A stretch of 64,000 nucleotides of DNA from Thermoproteota archaeon (GTDB lineage Archaea > Thermoproteota > Nitrososphaeria > Nitrososphaerales > Nitrosopumilaceae). A program made the translations under genes and the position numbers. Below the pieces are notes generated by a model. It saw only the letters and a program-made list of their open reading frames with translations, was not told the origin of the DNA and ran no database searches. Positions 8,523 to 17,532 of this stretch are shown piece by piece (position 1 is the stretch's first letter; each line of letters begins with the position of its first letter). The DNA lies in NCBI GenBank assembly GCA_003352285.1, contig QQVN01000005.1:410380-474379 (forward strand). The letters are read 5' to 3'.

Positions 8523-10822
8523 AACGAGATCTCTTTTTCTTGGATTTCTGAAGTATTCAAAAATTCATTCCATTCTTTGTTTTTTGGAAGTTTGATAGTG
8601 AATTTTGTTTCTTTACCAACAATACTTGAAACAGAGATGGTTCCTCCGTGTTTTTCAATAATGTTTTTACAGCTTGGCAGTCCCAAGCCGGTTCCTACCT
8701 GTCTTGTAGTAAACAAAGGATCAAAGATTTTTGGAATTATTTCTGGTGGAATTCCTGGTCCAGTGTCTTTGACTTCAATTAAGACAAAATCTCCTCTATC
8801 AGATATTTCCTTTCCAGTTACAGTTATTGCTCCTTTTTGTCCACCTATAGCTTGAATAGCGTTCATGAACAAGTTTACAAAAACTACTTCGAGTTTTTCT
8901 GAATCACAATGAATTGTAATGGATTCTAAAGGAGGATGTATTGTTATGTGTTCTGGTACATGAATCCTGTCTATGCTATCGGAAACTATCTGCGATAAGT
9001 AGTGATCTTTCTTTGTCAACGGAGTATTTCTTAGATAATCCAATACGTCTTCAATCTGATGTTGCATTCTATCAATTGCTCTGTTGACTCTAGTCCATTG
9101 TGAATTTTCATGTTCATCCATTTTTCCTTCTCGTTTGAGAATTAACATCTCGACAGTGTTTTTTAAAACACTGAGTGGGTTTCTCATATCGTGTGCGATT
9201 CTAGCTGTCAGCTCTCCAATTACAGAAAGTCTCTTCATTTGTAGTTCTTCAATAACTTTTTGAGCACTTCGAATATCAGAAATATCACGAATCACAGTGT
9301 TGCTTCCAACCAAATTTCCTTTTTCATCATGCAGATTAGATGCTGAAAGTAATCCCGGAAAAGTTGTACCATCACGACGTTGAAAAATCATTTCTTGATT
9401 AACTACTTCACCATCATTTTTCCAAAGTTCAAATGATCTTCTAATGTCTGGAATACTATCCTTGGAACAAAAATCAAATATTGATTTGCCAATGACTTCA
9501 TCTCTTTCATATCCAAATGCTCTTGCATATGGAATATTGCAATCAGTGATTATTCCTTCAAGATTTATTGTTCTATTCAAACCAGGTGACTTTTCATACA
9601 AGTCTTGATATTTTTTTACTGCAGATTCATGTAGAGATTGTGATTCCTTTAGGGAATTTACCATTTTATTAAACGATTTAGCTAATGCGCCAATTTCATC
9701 ATTAGTTGCAGGTAGGTTTACATCAAAATTGCCACTTTGAACCTGAAGTGTCGCCTGTTTGAGATTTTTTATTGGTCTCACAAGGTGGTTAGTAAAAACA
9801 AGAGAGCCGCCAATTACAGAGATGAGGATTAAAGATATTGCAGAGGTTAGAATTATTTGTAAATATTGGATTTCATAAAAGGCTTCATCTTTGCTAATTT
9901 CAACAACATAGTACCAATCAGTTCCAGAAATAGGAGTAATTGAGCCTACAACATTTTTCCCAAGATAGTTATTGTATCCATCAAGATTCGAAGTTTTTCC
10001 TTCTGATAATCCGCTCAAAATTTTTGATTTATCACCTGTTTGTGGATCAATCATTTGAATTTCAAGCTCGGGTCTGTTGTTAATTGAATCAATGAGTTGT
10101 TTTGTGGGATTTGGTTTTGATAGCATGAATCCTTCCGAATTAATTACAAATGTATCAACAGTACTATAATCATCGATTAAGCTTTTCAGGCTTGGATTCA
10201 TTTCAAAAACATTAATTCGAATAGTTAGAATTCCTTCTAAGCCGACTTCCCCACGAATTGGTGCAGAAATGAATAATGTTGGAACTCCAACTTCATAAAA
10301 TCCATATTCATTTTCGATTGCTCCTTCAGATGGATGAATATCACTTGCAGAGATAATTCCTTGTTTTGCGAGTATGAAGTGTTCTTGTGTATTTAGATTG
10401 TAACTAATGGGTTCAATGCCTGTAAAAAATAATATTTTGTTTGTGTGTGGATCAGTAATCATAATTTGAGAGAGCCAATTATAATTGTTAATTAGTACAT
10501 CGGCTTGTCTTTCCAATACAAATTGAGAATCAAAAAAGTCAGTCGAATGTGGATCAGAAATACGTAATTGCTTTGTATTCAAGATAAAGAGCTGATTTGT
10601 GGCAATGTTTTCAGTATTTGACTTTCGCTCATTAATCCATTTTTCAACATTTTGTGCACCAATTCCCGATATAGAGTTTAACTGATTCTTTAAGGAGTTA
10701 GTTTCATTGTTTATCTTTTCAACATAGAATGAACCACCGATTAGTGCAATCGGAATTAAGCTTAGAAGTAGCATTAGAGAAATTAATTTTTTTGAGTAGC
10801 TAAAAGAACCGAATATCATCAT
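8519..10822 (-). CDS. Membrane sensor histidine kinase (Cache-HAMP-PAS-HisKA-HATPase)
   Basis: A 767-residue sensor kinase. A first membrane segment is at about 11-30. A large extracellular Cache-like domain follows to about 315. A second membrane segment is at ~322-345, HAMP at ~346-400, PAS at ~405-520, the HisKA phosphoacceptor in ARIAHDMRNPLS near residue 545, and an ATPase domain with NLFMNAIQAIGG (N box), DTGPGIPPE (G1) and GTGLGLPSCK (G2). The start overlaps the stop of the binding-protein gene by four bases (ATGA), so the two are translationally coupled. The ligand bound by that protein, or by the Cache domain itself, is the likely signal. No response regulator is adjacent. Confidence 0.92.
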   Translation of the reverse strand: MMIFGSFSYSKKLISLMLLLSLIPIALIGGSFYVEKINNETNSLKNQLNSISGIGAQNVEKWINERKSNTENIATNQLFILNTKQLRISDPHSTDFFDSQFVLERQADVLINNYNWLSQIMITDPHTNKILFFTGIEPISYNLNTQEHFILAKQGIISASDIHPSEGAIENEYGFYEVGVPTLFISAPIRGEVGLEGILTIRINVFEMNPSLKSLIDDYSTVDTFVINSEGFMLSKPNPTKQLIDSINNRPELEIQMIDPQTGDKSKILSGLSEGKTSNLDGYNNYLGKNVVGSITPISGTDWYYVVEISKDEAFYEIQYLQIILTSAISLILISVIGGSLVFTNHLVRPIKNLKQATLQVQSGNFDVNLPATNDEIGALAKSFNKMVNSLKESQSLHESAVKKYQDLYEKSPGLNRTINLEGIITDCNIPYARAFGYERDEVIGKSIFDFCSKDSIPDIRRSFELWKNDGEVVNQEMIFQRRDGTTFPGLLSASNLHDEKGNLVGSNTVIRDISDIRSAQKVIEELQMKRLSVIGELTARIAHDMRNPLSVLKNTVEMLILKREGKMDEHENSQWTRVNRAIDRMQHQIEDVLDYLRNTPLTKKDHYLSQIVSDSIDRIHVPEHITIHPPLESITIHCDSEKLEVVFVNLFMNAIQAIGGQKGAITVTGKEISDRGDFVLIEVKDTGPGIPPEIIPKIFDPLFTTRQVGTGLGLPSCKNIIEKHGGTISVSSIVGKETKFTIKLPKNKEWNEFLNTSEIQEKEISF

Positions 10823-12204
10823 ACATCATCCATTTCTACGATCCCAGGATTTGCCCAGTTTCCATCCCATTTCACATACAAATCGTTTAGAAATTCATCC
10901 CATTCAGATTTAGAATGATAATCTGGGTATGGAATTGGCCTTATAGGATCTTCTGAGCTTGCAACTATTTTGAATTGCCCATTATCTAGAATCTGACCAA
11001 TTCGAATTACTTTGGCCAAATGTTGGTTAGTTGGATCTATGCCAACTGTTCCCTCAGGTGCAGATAAGGTAAGGCCCTTTATTGCATTTCGAACATTATG
11101 TAAACTCGTTGTTTCTGCCTTTTCAACGGCCTTTGCATAAAGGAAGATTCCATTGTATGCAGCCTCCATTGGATCATCCGTTACACGGTCTTGTCCATAT
11201 TCATTCTTGAAGCTTGTAACAAAATCCCTATTTGATTCATTTTCTAAACTTTGAAAATAATTCCATGAAGCATAATCCCCTTTGACATATTCAGCTCCAA
11301 TGTGTCGTATTTCGTCTTCCGCAATACTAAATGAAATTGTTGGAATGTTTTCAGAAGTTAAACCGTTATTTCGTAAGGTTTTAAAAAAATAGACATTACT
11401 ATCCCCATTAATTGTATTTAATATGACGCTTGGATTGGTTGTAGAAATTTTTTCAATGACATCATCAAAGTTTTTTTCTCCCAGTAGTTTGTATTCTTCT
11501 CCAACAACTTCTCCACCAAGTTTCTCAATCTGATGTTTAATTATCTCATTTGCACTTCTTGGAAAGACATAATCAGAGCCAACCAAGAAAAATCTTTCTC
11601 CCAAGTTTTGGTGTGCCCAAATTACTGCAGGTATAACTTGTTGATTTGGTGCTGCACCTGTATAAACAATGTTTGGTGATTGTTCAAGTCCTTCATATTG
11701 TACTGGATAAAACAAAAGGTGATCATATTTTTCAATTACAGGAAGCATTGTTTTTCTGCTTGCAGATGTCCAACCACCAAAAATTACATCGACTTCTTCT
11801 TGTACAATGAGATGTTCTGCTTGATTGGCAAACGTATTCCAATCGGATTGTCCATCTAAAACTATAGGAGTGACTTTTCTTCCAAGAATTCCACCCCGAT
11901 CATTGAGTTGTTTTATTGCTAACAGTGTAGAATCAACAACTGGTTTTTCACTAATTGCCATGGTTCCTGTTAAGGAATGAATGATTCCAATCTTTATTGG
12001 ATCATCTTCAATAATTGGAACACTGTATGACTTTGGCTGATATTCGATTAGTGTTTCTTGGAAATACTGTTCATTGTTTAAATTGTAAAGTGACAATGCA
12101 GTTGCTGCAAGGATGAATACTCCAATAATGGCAATTGTTGCAAGAACTTTATCCATAGTAAAAAATGGCTTGTTTCTAAGAAATAATTTGTTTGTTTGAA
12201 TCAA
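10819..12204 (-). CDS. Amide/urea-type ABC substrate-binding protein, membrane-anchored
   Basis: A 461-residue type I periplasmic-binding protein of the UrtA/AmiC kind. KIGIIHSLTGTMAISE near residue 71, GGWTSASRKTMLPV near 142 and YNGIFLYAKAVE near 350 are family hallmarks. One hydrophobic segment near the N-terminus anchors it; there is no lipobox. The frame starts with TTG at 12204, and an AT-rich TATA-like stretch at about 12220-12230 fits a leaderless start there. The ATG 48 bases downstream is an alternative. There are no permease or ATPase genes next to it; it overlaps a sensor kinase instead, so it may act as a receptor rather than a transporter subunit. Ligand unknown. Confidence 0.85.
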   Translation of the reverse strand: MIQTNKLFLRNKPFFTMDKVLATIAIIGVFILAATALSLYNLNNEQYFQETLIEYQPKSYSVPIIEDDPIKIGIIHSLTGTMAISEKPVVDSTLLAIKQLNDRGGILGRKVTPIVLDGQSDWNTFANQAEHLIVQEEVDVIFGGWTSASRKTMLPVIEKYDHLLFYPVQYEGLEQSPNIVYTGAAPNQQVIPAVIWAHQNLGERFFLVGSDYVFPRSANEIIKHQIEKLGGEVVGEEYKLLGEKNFDDVIEKISTTNPSVILNTINGDSNVYFFKTLRNNGLTSENIPTISFSIAEDEIRHIGAEYVKGDYASWNYFQSLENESNRDFVTSFKNEYGQDRVTDDPMEAAYNGIFLYAKAVEKAETTSLHNVRNAIKGLTLSAPEGTVGIDPTNQHLAKVIRIGQILDNGQFKIVASSEDPIRPIPYPDYHSKSEWDEFLNDLYVKWDGNWANPGIVEMDDV

Positions 12205-12241
12205 ACATACCTACTAGATTTAGATTTTTTATTGAGATAGG

Positions 12242-12272
12242 ACATGAGGGGGAGTCTTTTGCCCCCTCATGT
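12242..12272. promoter_or_regulatory. Perfect GC-rich inverted repeat upstream of the binding-protein/kinase operon
   Basis: ACATGAGGGGG and its exact complement CCCCCTCATGT, 11 bases each, are separated by 9 bases. The GC-rich arms stand out in this AT-rich sequence. It lies about 12 bases upstream of the TATA-like stretch of the binding-protein gene, a good place for an operator. It could instead be a hairpin at the end of the HAD gene transcript, but no T tract follows it on either strand. Confidence 0.6.
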
Positions 12273-12341
12273 AATAACATGACTTGATATGTATGCTATA
12301 ATCAAATGATATTTTACCATACCAATCCTTTTGCGGTATGC

Positions 12342-12986
12342 CTAAACTTCTTTCTCTTTAGGAAAAACTATCTTCAATAATTCAGTAGGAGAGTCAATGA
12401 CATGTTCGGGATTTTCTTTTATCAAGGCTTCCTTGGTATTGTATCCCCAGGCCACTCCAATAGTGTGTATCTTTGACTTTTTTCCAGCAGTAATATCCCT
12501 GACTTCATCGCCTACAAAGAATACTTGATTAGGGTTCAATTTTTTATCATGAAGAATTTTTTTGATAATTTTGTGTTTGCCAAAAACGCTTGGACCCGAA
12601 TAAAAGAAATCAAAGATATCCAAGTTATTACCTTGTAGAAATTTTTGAACATTTGATTCAACGTTGGTAGTAAGGATGCCTATCTTACATCCCCGCTTTT
12701 TTAATTCCAATAGAGGTTCACGAAGCTCTAAAGGAGGTTTCAGATAGGCTATTTGATTATTGATCTCCTTTCTTGTTTTTCTTACAACAAAAGGTAGTTT
12801 AATCAAAGATATTCCAAGATGTCGAAGAATTTTTCTGGGTCGTTTTCCACGTAGATATTCAATTTCATCATCTTTAATTTTCTTAAAATGAAACTCGTCG
12901 GATAATTTGTTTAATATCTTGATTATTACATCAAGGGTATCAGCTATAGTTCCATCAAAATCAAAGATTACAGTTGGATTTGACAA
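12342..12986 (-). CDS. HAD-family hydrolase, phosphoglycolate phosphatase-like
   Basis: A 214-residue haloacid-dehalogenase superfamily phosphatase. Motif I is FDFDGT with the nucleophile Asp at about residue 9. Motif II is GILTTN near 101, and motifs III/IV are the conserved Lys region and VFFVGDEVRDI near 160. A helical cap lies between motifs I and II. Length and order resemble phosphoglycolate phosphatases, but the substrate cannot be read from sequence. Two weak inverted GGTATG/CATACC arms flank its stop codon. It stands alone on its strand. Confidence 0.88.
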   Translation of the reverse strand: MSNPTVIFDFDGTIADTLDVIIKILNKLSDEFHFKKIKDDEIEYLRGKRPRKILRHLGISLIKLPFVVRKTRKEINNQIAYLKPPLELREPLLELKKRGCKIGILTTNVESNVQKFLQGNNLDIFDFFYSGPSVFGKHKIIKKILHDKKLNPNQVFFVGDEVRDITAGKKSKIHTIGVAWGYNTKEALIKENPEHVIDSPTELLKIVFPKEKEV

Positions 12987-13054
12987 TTCTTAGGCCCCAG
13001 TCTCCCTGAATAAATGTCAACAGATTTGTGTATTAAAAGTGGATGGCTTGAGAA

Positions 13055-13942
13055 TTATTGAGTCCATCCAAAACTAATCAGTCTGGATATACTATTTGGT
13101 TTTACGCATGCAGGCTCATTGCTTGGAGTAAAAATGAGTTCAAGTCCTTCCCTACAAACAACGTCTTCAGGTTCTACACCGGCATCAATTTGTTTTAAGG
13201 GAGGTAGATTAGAGTATACCTCGTCTTCATGTTCTGATTGTACAGATGGAATTCCTGAAAGTTCTTCAAATTCGTAAATTATTGCATCTAAAATATTTTC
13301 AACATCTGATGGATCTGCATTCGAATCAAAGTGTTCCCATGCCTCAGAATATAATTGGTTTAATCGAGAAGAGTCAATTGGATCCAAAGTATCTGCCATG
13401 TCATCAAAAATTTGTTGTGAGCGCCAAACAAAGGATGAGCCGTCTTGGAATTCAGCCATTTCCTTAATAGTTCCATCCTCTACTGCTTCGTGGTATTCTA
13501 CCTTTGCAGTTTCTAGCAAGCCATTGATTAATTGCATTTTAAATTCTGATTCTTGAGAAAGTTCTTGACCAACAACAAGGTCTCGTGCTTCTTGGATGAT
13601 TTCTTTTGCCTCATCAATTGCAATTTGTGCATCTTCACGAGTGACATCAGTATTTGCTTTGTTTTGCAAATCCATTAGTGTCTCTTGTAGCTTTGCATCA
13701 AAGTCAGGATTTTCAGACAGATGTTCTTGCATTGTATCATATAATTCAGATATTGGGTGAGTGGCATGAACTAAAGCTAACTTTGAGTTTTTTTCATCCA
13801 AGTTTAACTCAAGTGCCCAGAAATGTCCCAGGGTTTCTTCTAATGTTCCTGCAAATTCAAATTTTGCATCTCTATCAGAATCTCCGAAAGCAGAAGGTAT
13901 TGTAATTAATAATAACAATGGAATAGTTAAGAGAAATTTCAT
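13055..13942 (-). CDS. Secreted helical protein with C-terminal Cys pair
   Basis: A 295-residue protein with a signal peptide (about 1-20, cleavage after Ala-Phe-Gly). The mature part is acidic and helical, and looks like two related halves at about 25-140 and 150-240 with FWALELNL and FVWRSQQIF helices. The last 40 residues hold two Cys in a VCREGLELIF...PACVKP arrangement, a tail I recall from other exported thaumarchaeal proteins. A disulfide or cell-surface role is possible. Function unknown. A shadow frame on the other strand at 13246-13467 was ignored. Confidence 0.72.
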   Translation of the reverse strand: MKFLLTIPLLLLITIPSAFGDSDRDAKFEFAGTLEETLGHFWALELNLDEKNSKLALVHATHPISELYDTMQEHLSENPDFDAKLQETLMDLQNKANTDVTREDAQIAIDEAKEIIQEARDLVVGQELSQESEFKMQLINGLLETAKVEYHEAVEDGTIKEMAEFQDGSSFVWRSQQIFDDMADTLDPIDSSRLNQLYSEAWEHFDSNADPSDVENILDAIIYEFEELSGIPSVQSEHEDEVYSNLPPLKQIDAGVEPEDVVCREGLELIFTPSNEPACVKPNSISRLISFGWTQ

Positions 13943-14018
13943 TACGACATTGAATTTACGGTTTAATTTAAAATGTTTTTGTTACTTTAGACTAGTATTC
14001 TATCATCCTAGAATGACT

Positions 14019-14495
14019 CTAGTCGTAATAATTTACAATATCTAAGATATGTTTTGCATCTAATGATTCAGCAGTAATTTCATTTGATTCCAAGTTAACA
14101 TTCCATACAAATTCCCTAGATTCCTTATACGTATCAAAGGTAAGAGTAACATCGAAATTATTCTCTCCCTCTGAAGGCATCACGCTAAAGGAGATCTTTG
14201 TGTCTTTTTTATCATAGATTTTTTCATCTGAGTAATCATCATCAATCTGTTGTTTTAGTGCATCAATCACTGTCAGTCCCTTTTGATTTGGTCCATTATA
14301 TGACATCACAGTCCTAAATGCCTGCTCTTCGTTTTGTGGTAAATTTTCTGGATAGAATTTTTCTAAATTGCTTTGTGTTAGCTCTGGAACTACAAAGATA
14401 ACAAACAATCCAATTAATCCAAGATAGATAGGAGCACGCTTTTTTAGAAATTCTTTGAATGATTGTTTTTTTGGTTGCTCTTTATCCTTGACCAT
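14019..14495 (-). CDS. Single-pass membrane protein, unknown function
   Basis: A 158-residue protein. The basic first ~22 residues (KEQPKKQSFKEFLKKR) are followed by one hydrophobic segment (about 24-41). The rest is a soluble domain of alternating strands and charged loops, outside the cell by the positive-inside rule. The FSVMPSEG and VTLTFDTY stretches suggest a beta-rich domain. No named family. It is divergent from the flavin/F420 oxidoreductase gene across 76 bases. Confidence 0.65.
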   Translation of the reverse strand: MVKDKEQPKKQSFKEFLKKRAPIYLGLIGLFVIFVVPELTQSNLEKFYPENLPQNEEQAFRTVMSYNGPNQKGLTVIDALKQQIDDDYSDEKIYDKKDTKISFSVMPSEGENNFDVTLTFDTYKESREFVWNVNLESNEITAESLDAKHILDIVNYYD

Positions 14496-14571
14496 ATGAT
14501 ACTCCCAAATAGTAGTAATTAGAACATTTCTAGATTGTACCTAAATATTACAATAATTTAATGAGGATCTG

Positions 14572-14940
14572 ATGACTAGTTCAAAATTTCTAGAAGATGA
14601 GAAATACATCAATCTAGAGACATACAAAAAAGATGAAACTCCTGTGAAGACTCCCGTATGGTTTGTAGTAGATGGAGAAAAACTGTATGTAATCACAAGA
14701 GAATCTACTGGCAAGGTCAAGCGCTTGGCAAATAATCCGAAAATAAAATTAGCAGCATGCTCATTTAGTGGAAACGTTCATGGGGATTGGTTTTCTGGAG
14801 TTGCTACTTTAATTGGAGGAAAAGAAGCAGAAAATGCAGTAAAACTACGTAAGAAGAAATACGGATTCAAGGCATTATTGGCAGGATTTATGACAAAGGC
14901 AAAGGGCGAGCTTGTGGTTTATTCCATTGTGTTAGAGTAA
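14572..14940 (+). CDS. F420- or flavin-dependent oxidoreductase, PPOX class
   Basis: A 122-residue split beta-barrel protein of the pyridoxamine-phosphate-oxidase-like superfamily. TPVWFVVDGEKLYVITRESTGKVKRLANNPK is the typical cofactor-binding beginning of the F420-dependent PPOX class, here spanning residues 25-57; only these positions are used to assign it. Substrate unknown. ATG at 14572. The end overlaps the convergent secreted-protein gene by 22 bases. F420 use is plausible since the creatininase-like protein at 25152 could serve F420/riboflavin synthesis. Confidence 0.8.
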   Translation: MTSSKFLEDEKYINLETYKKDETPVKTPVWFVVDGEKLYVITRESTGKVKRLANNPKIKLAACSFSGNVHGDWFSGVATLIGGKEAENAVKLRKKKYGFKALLAGFMTKAKGELVVYSIVLE

Positions 14941-15821
14941 AGCCTATCAAGTGACTTTCCCTTTGCATCAAATTGATTCTGAACTGATTCTGTTGCATTG
15001 CCAAATTGTATGTTGGCCTGATTATTTACGGCAATAATTTGCTCTCGATGGGATATTGCCTTTCGTTGGAATGCTTGAGTTGCCTCATAACTGGTGCCTC
15101 CATTTTTTAGCACTTGCTCTTTAGCAGCCTTGCCCTGGTTTGTTAATTGTTGGGTAAAATCAAACTGGGCCCAAAAAATACCCTGAACTGATTCGTCAAC
15201 TCCTTTAACAAAACTAGCAAATGCATTTTGTGGTTGGTATGCAAGATTTTCAGAAGCAAATCGTCCAAGATCTTTTTCCAAGGATTGTTTTGCTAGCATT
15301 CTTTGGGCATTGATGAATTCTTCATTGGTTGATTTTGAGAATTGTTCTGCTTGGTTTTTCATAATCTCTGTTTGCTCTAAAATGAATTTTGATACAGGAT
15401 TGCTTGTAATTCCATCTCCGATAGCAGTAGGAATCTGCTGTATTGGCTCTAGAATTTGTACGGGATTGTTAATATCAATATTAACCGAAGATGATACCGA
15501 AGTAAACCCTTGTTTAGATGCAGTGATAGTAACTTTATGGATTCCAATCTCAGATATTTTGTCTAGTTTAACAAGAAAACTTCCATTATGATCAGTTTTT
15601 GCTGTCTTTACTCCTTTAGAAGAAGCTATAGAGATTGTAACATCAGATAGTCGGTTTTTTGATGCATCCATGACTGTTCCTACAATTGCTGGGTTTGTGC
15701 TTGTAGTGAAGGATGATTGTGAGGCCTTAGCATGAACTGACATGGTACTGCTCTGAGCGCTAGCCATAGGCATTAGCATTACAAACGCAACTAACACTAA
15801 ACCTAGATAGACTGATTTCAT
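14919..15821 (-). CDS. Secreted protein with carboxypeptidase-regulatory-like beta domain
   Basis: A 300-residue protein with a signal peptide (about 1-22, Ala-Ser-Ala site). Residues ~40-120 form a carboxypeptidase-regulatory-like/Ig-like beta sandwich (IVGTVMDASKNRLSDVTISI and DHNGSFLVKL are typical). The second half, ~135-300, is a Gln/Ala-rich helical region (AKQSLEKDLGRFASENL) that may be a coiled coil. The beta domain often helps attach or display extracellular proteins. Converges on the PPOX gene with a 22-base overlap. Function unknown. Confidence 0.75.
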   Translation of the reverse strand: MKSVYLGLVLVAFVMLMPMASAQSSTMSVHAKASQSSFTTSTNPAIVGTVMDASKNRLSDVTISIASSKGVKTAKTDHNGSFLVKLDKISEIGIHKVTITASKQGFTSVSSSVNIDINNPVQILEPIQQIPTAIGDGITSNPVSKFILEQTEIMKNQAEQFSKSTNEEFINAQRMLAKQSLEKDLGRFASENLAYQPQNAFASFVKGVDESVQGIFWAQFDFTQQLTNQGKAAKEQVLKNGGTSYEATQAFQRKAISHREQIIAVNNQANIQFGNATESVQNQFDAKGKSLDRLYSNTME

Positions 15822-15941
15822 GGATGTCGCTTTCAGAGTCTTTGCTTAAGGCTGGAAATCTAAGTTTTTGATCAAATTGTTGTAAAGATTTAAACTAAAT
15901 TTTAATCGTTTTGTTTAATTAAAAAATCATAGAACAGGATT

Positions 15942-16988
15942 TCATTCATGATTTTTTGGAAGTTTGATTTTGAAAGTTGTTCCAACTCCTAATTCAGATG
16001 AAACTGAGATTGAGCCTCCATGATTTTCAATTATGGATTTACAACTTGGTAGGCCTAATCCTGTTCCATGACTTTTTGTAGTAAATAGTGGGTCAAAAAT
16101 TTGATTTTTTGTCACAGAGTCCATACCAGGACCGTCATCTTCGATTTCTACTATTACAAAATCTTTTTTAGAGTCATCTATTCGTATTTGAATACGTCCT
16201 TTGTTTTTTAATGCGTGAATTGCATTTGAGATCATATTGACAAAAACAATTTCGAGTTTTTCGTTATCACAAAGAATTTTTTGATCATTGGTTGGTAATT
16301 TAATTACTATTTCATCAGGAATATCTAAGCGTTCTATCGAATCTTGTATTATCATACACAGTGAATAAAGATTTTTTTCCAAAATTGATGGTCTGACAAA
16401 ATTTAGAACATCTTCAATCTGATGATTCATTCTTAGTATTGAGCGTTCCATTCTATCAAGAATTTCTTGTACTTTTGGATTTTCGTTATTTTCTAATTCA
16501 ATTTTTAAAATTTCATTGGAGTTTTTAATGATTGAAAGAGGATTTCGTAAATCATGGTTTATTCTTGCTGCAAGAGTTCCAACTATGGCAAGTTTTTCTG
16601 TTTTTAATTGTTTAGAGGTATCAGCTTTCATGAAGTGCATTATTCCTACAGTTATACCAGCAAAGGATAGGAGATTCAATGAAAGAAACATTAGAAATAG
16701 ATTTTGAGAGTCATAGATTTTTTTATGATATGCTGAGGAAAACTGTTCTATCTGTCGAAATTTAGATTCATTAACTTGGTTAATACCTTGTGGAACAGAA
16801 GAAATATTGTTGTTATCAGAATTTATGTTTTCAGATATATGATTTGATATGATTTGATAGCTAAAGAAGATTATCGATAATTGAATAATCAATAATGAGA
16901 CAATTTTGATATTTATTTTCAATGTTGATAGATCAATTTTAGAAATAGTAAATGCGTGTATGTTCGAAAATTGAAAATAAATTACCAA
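15942..16988 (-). CDS. Membrane sensor histidine kinase, short
   Basis: A 348-residue kinase. Two membrane segments (about 27-48 and 98-118) flank a ~50-residue outside loop too small for a known sensor domain. Then come HisKA with the acceptor His in ARINHDLRNPLS (about residue 145) and an ATPase domain with NMISNAIHAL, EDDGPGMDS and GTGLGLPSCK. The kinase core is close to that at 8519-10822, so the two are paralogues. The start is TTG at 16988, inside an 18-base palindrome. It follows its probable partner, the response regulator, by 17 bases. Confidence 0.88.
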   Translation of the reverse strand: MVIYFQFSNIHAFTISKIDLSTLKINIKIVSLLIIQLSIIFFSYQIISNHISENINSDNNNISSVPQGINQVNESKFRQIEQFSSAYHKKIYDSQNLFLMFLSLNLLSFAGITVGIMHFMKADTSKQLKTEKLAIVGTLAARINHDLRNPLSIIKNSNEILKIELENNENPKVQEILDRMERSILRMNHQIEDVLNFVRPSILEKNLYSLCMIIQDSIERLDIPDEIVIKLPTNDQKILCDNEKLEIVFVNMISNAIHALKNKGRIQIRIDDSKKDFVIVEIEDDGPGMDSVTKNQIFDPLFTTKSHGTGLGLPSCKSIIENHGGSISVSSELGVGTTFKIKLPKNHE

Positions 16989-16998
16989 ATTTGGTAAT
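16981..16998. promoter_or_regulatory. 18-bp perfect palindrome over the kinase start codon
   Basis: ATTACCAAA joined directly to its reverse complement TTTGGTAAT. It fills most of the 17-base gap between the response regulator and the kinase and includes the TTG start of the kinase. In the mRNA it would fold into a 7-bp stem with a 4-base loop that buries the start codon, so it might tune kinase translation. It could also be a DNA operator. Neither is proven. Confidence 0.5.
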
Positions 16999-17005
16999 GA
17001 ATAGG

Positions 17006-17413
17006 TTAACCATGAACAATTGATCGTACAGATTTTGGAATACTTTTTCCACCATTTTTCACAATAGAGATTGCTTTCATTAATTCATCCATCTCATATG
17101 GTTTGAAAACTATTCCATCGACATCAGATTTGAAGAGTCTTTCTTGAGTTGTTGCATTAGTTGCTGCAGTAACAAAAATTACTTTGGCATTATTATCAAA
17201 TTCTCTAATTCGTTCCAATGCATAAAATCCATCATATCCGGGCATAACAATATCTAGTAAAACTACTTCGGGTTGAAATTTTGTATACATTTCAACTGCT
17301 TCTTTACCGTTTTGAGCTTTTGCTACAACTTTAATTTCCTTCATCTCAAGATATTCGGAAAGAATCTCTCTACTGTCATTATCATCTTCCACTACAATTA
17401 CCTGAGTTGCCAT
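17006..17413 (-). CDS. Single-domain response regulator
   Basis: A 135-residue CheY-like receiver domain and nothing else. The acidic pair is at residues 10-11, the phosphoacceptor Asp at 54 in VLLDIVMPG, the switch Thr at 82 and Lys at 104 in FKPYE. There is no output domain, so it may act through protein contact or a phosphorelay. It is the first gene of an operon with the kinase at 15942-16988, which is its probable phosphodonor. The stand-alone regulator at 19238 is a close paralogue, sharing DGFYALE.IR and KPYE. Confidence 0.92.
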   Translation of the reverse strand: MATQVIVVEDDNDSREILSEYLEMKEIKVVAKAQNGKEAVEMYTKFQPEVVLLDIVMPGYDGFYALERIREFDNNAKVIFVTAATNATTQERLFKSDVDGIVFKPYEMDELMKAISIVKNGGKSIPKSVRSIVHG

Positions 17414-17532
17414 GTTTCTATGATTTGTTCATATTCTAAAAGATCGTAGGATTTTGATTTGAATAAACAGTTTTTGGAAAATAATGGCTAAGACTTTAGT
17501 CATAAATAAGGAAACTTAAGTTACTTTTACGT

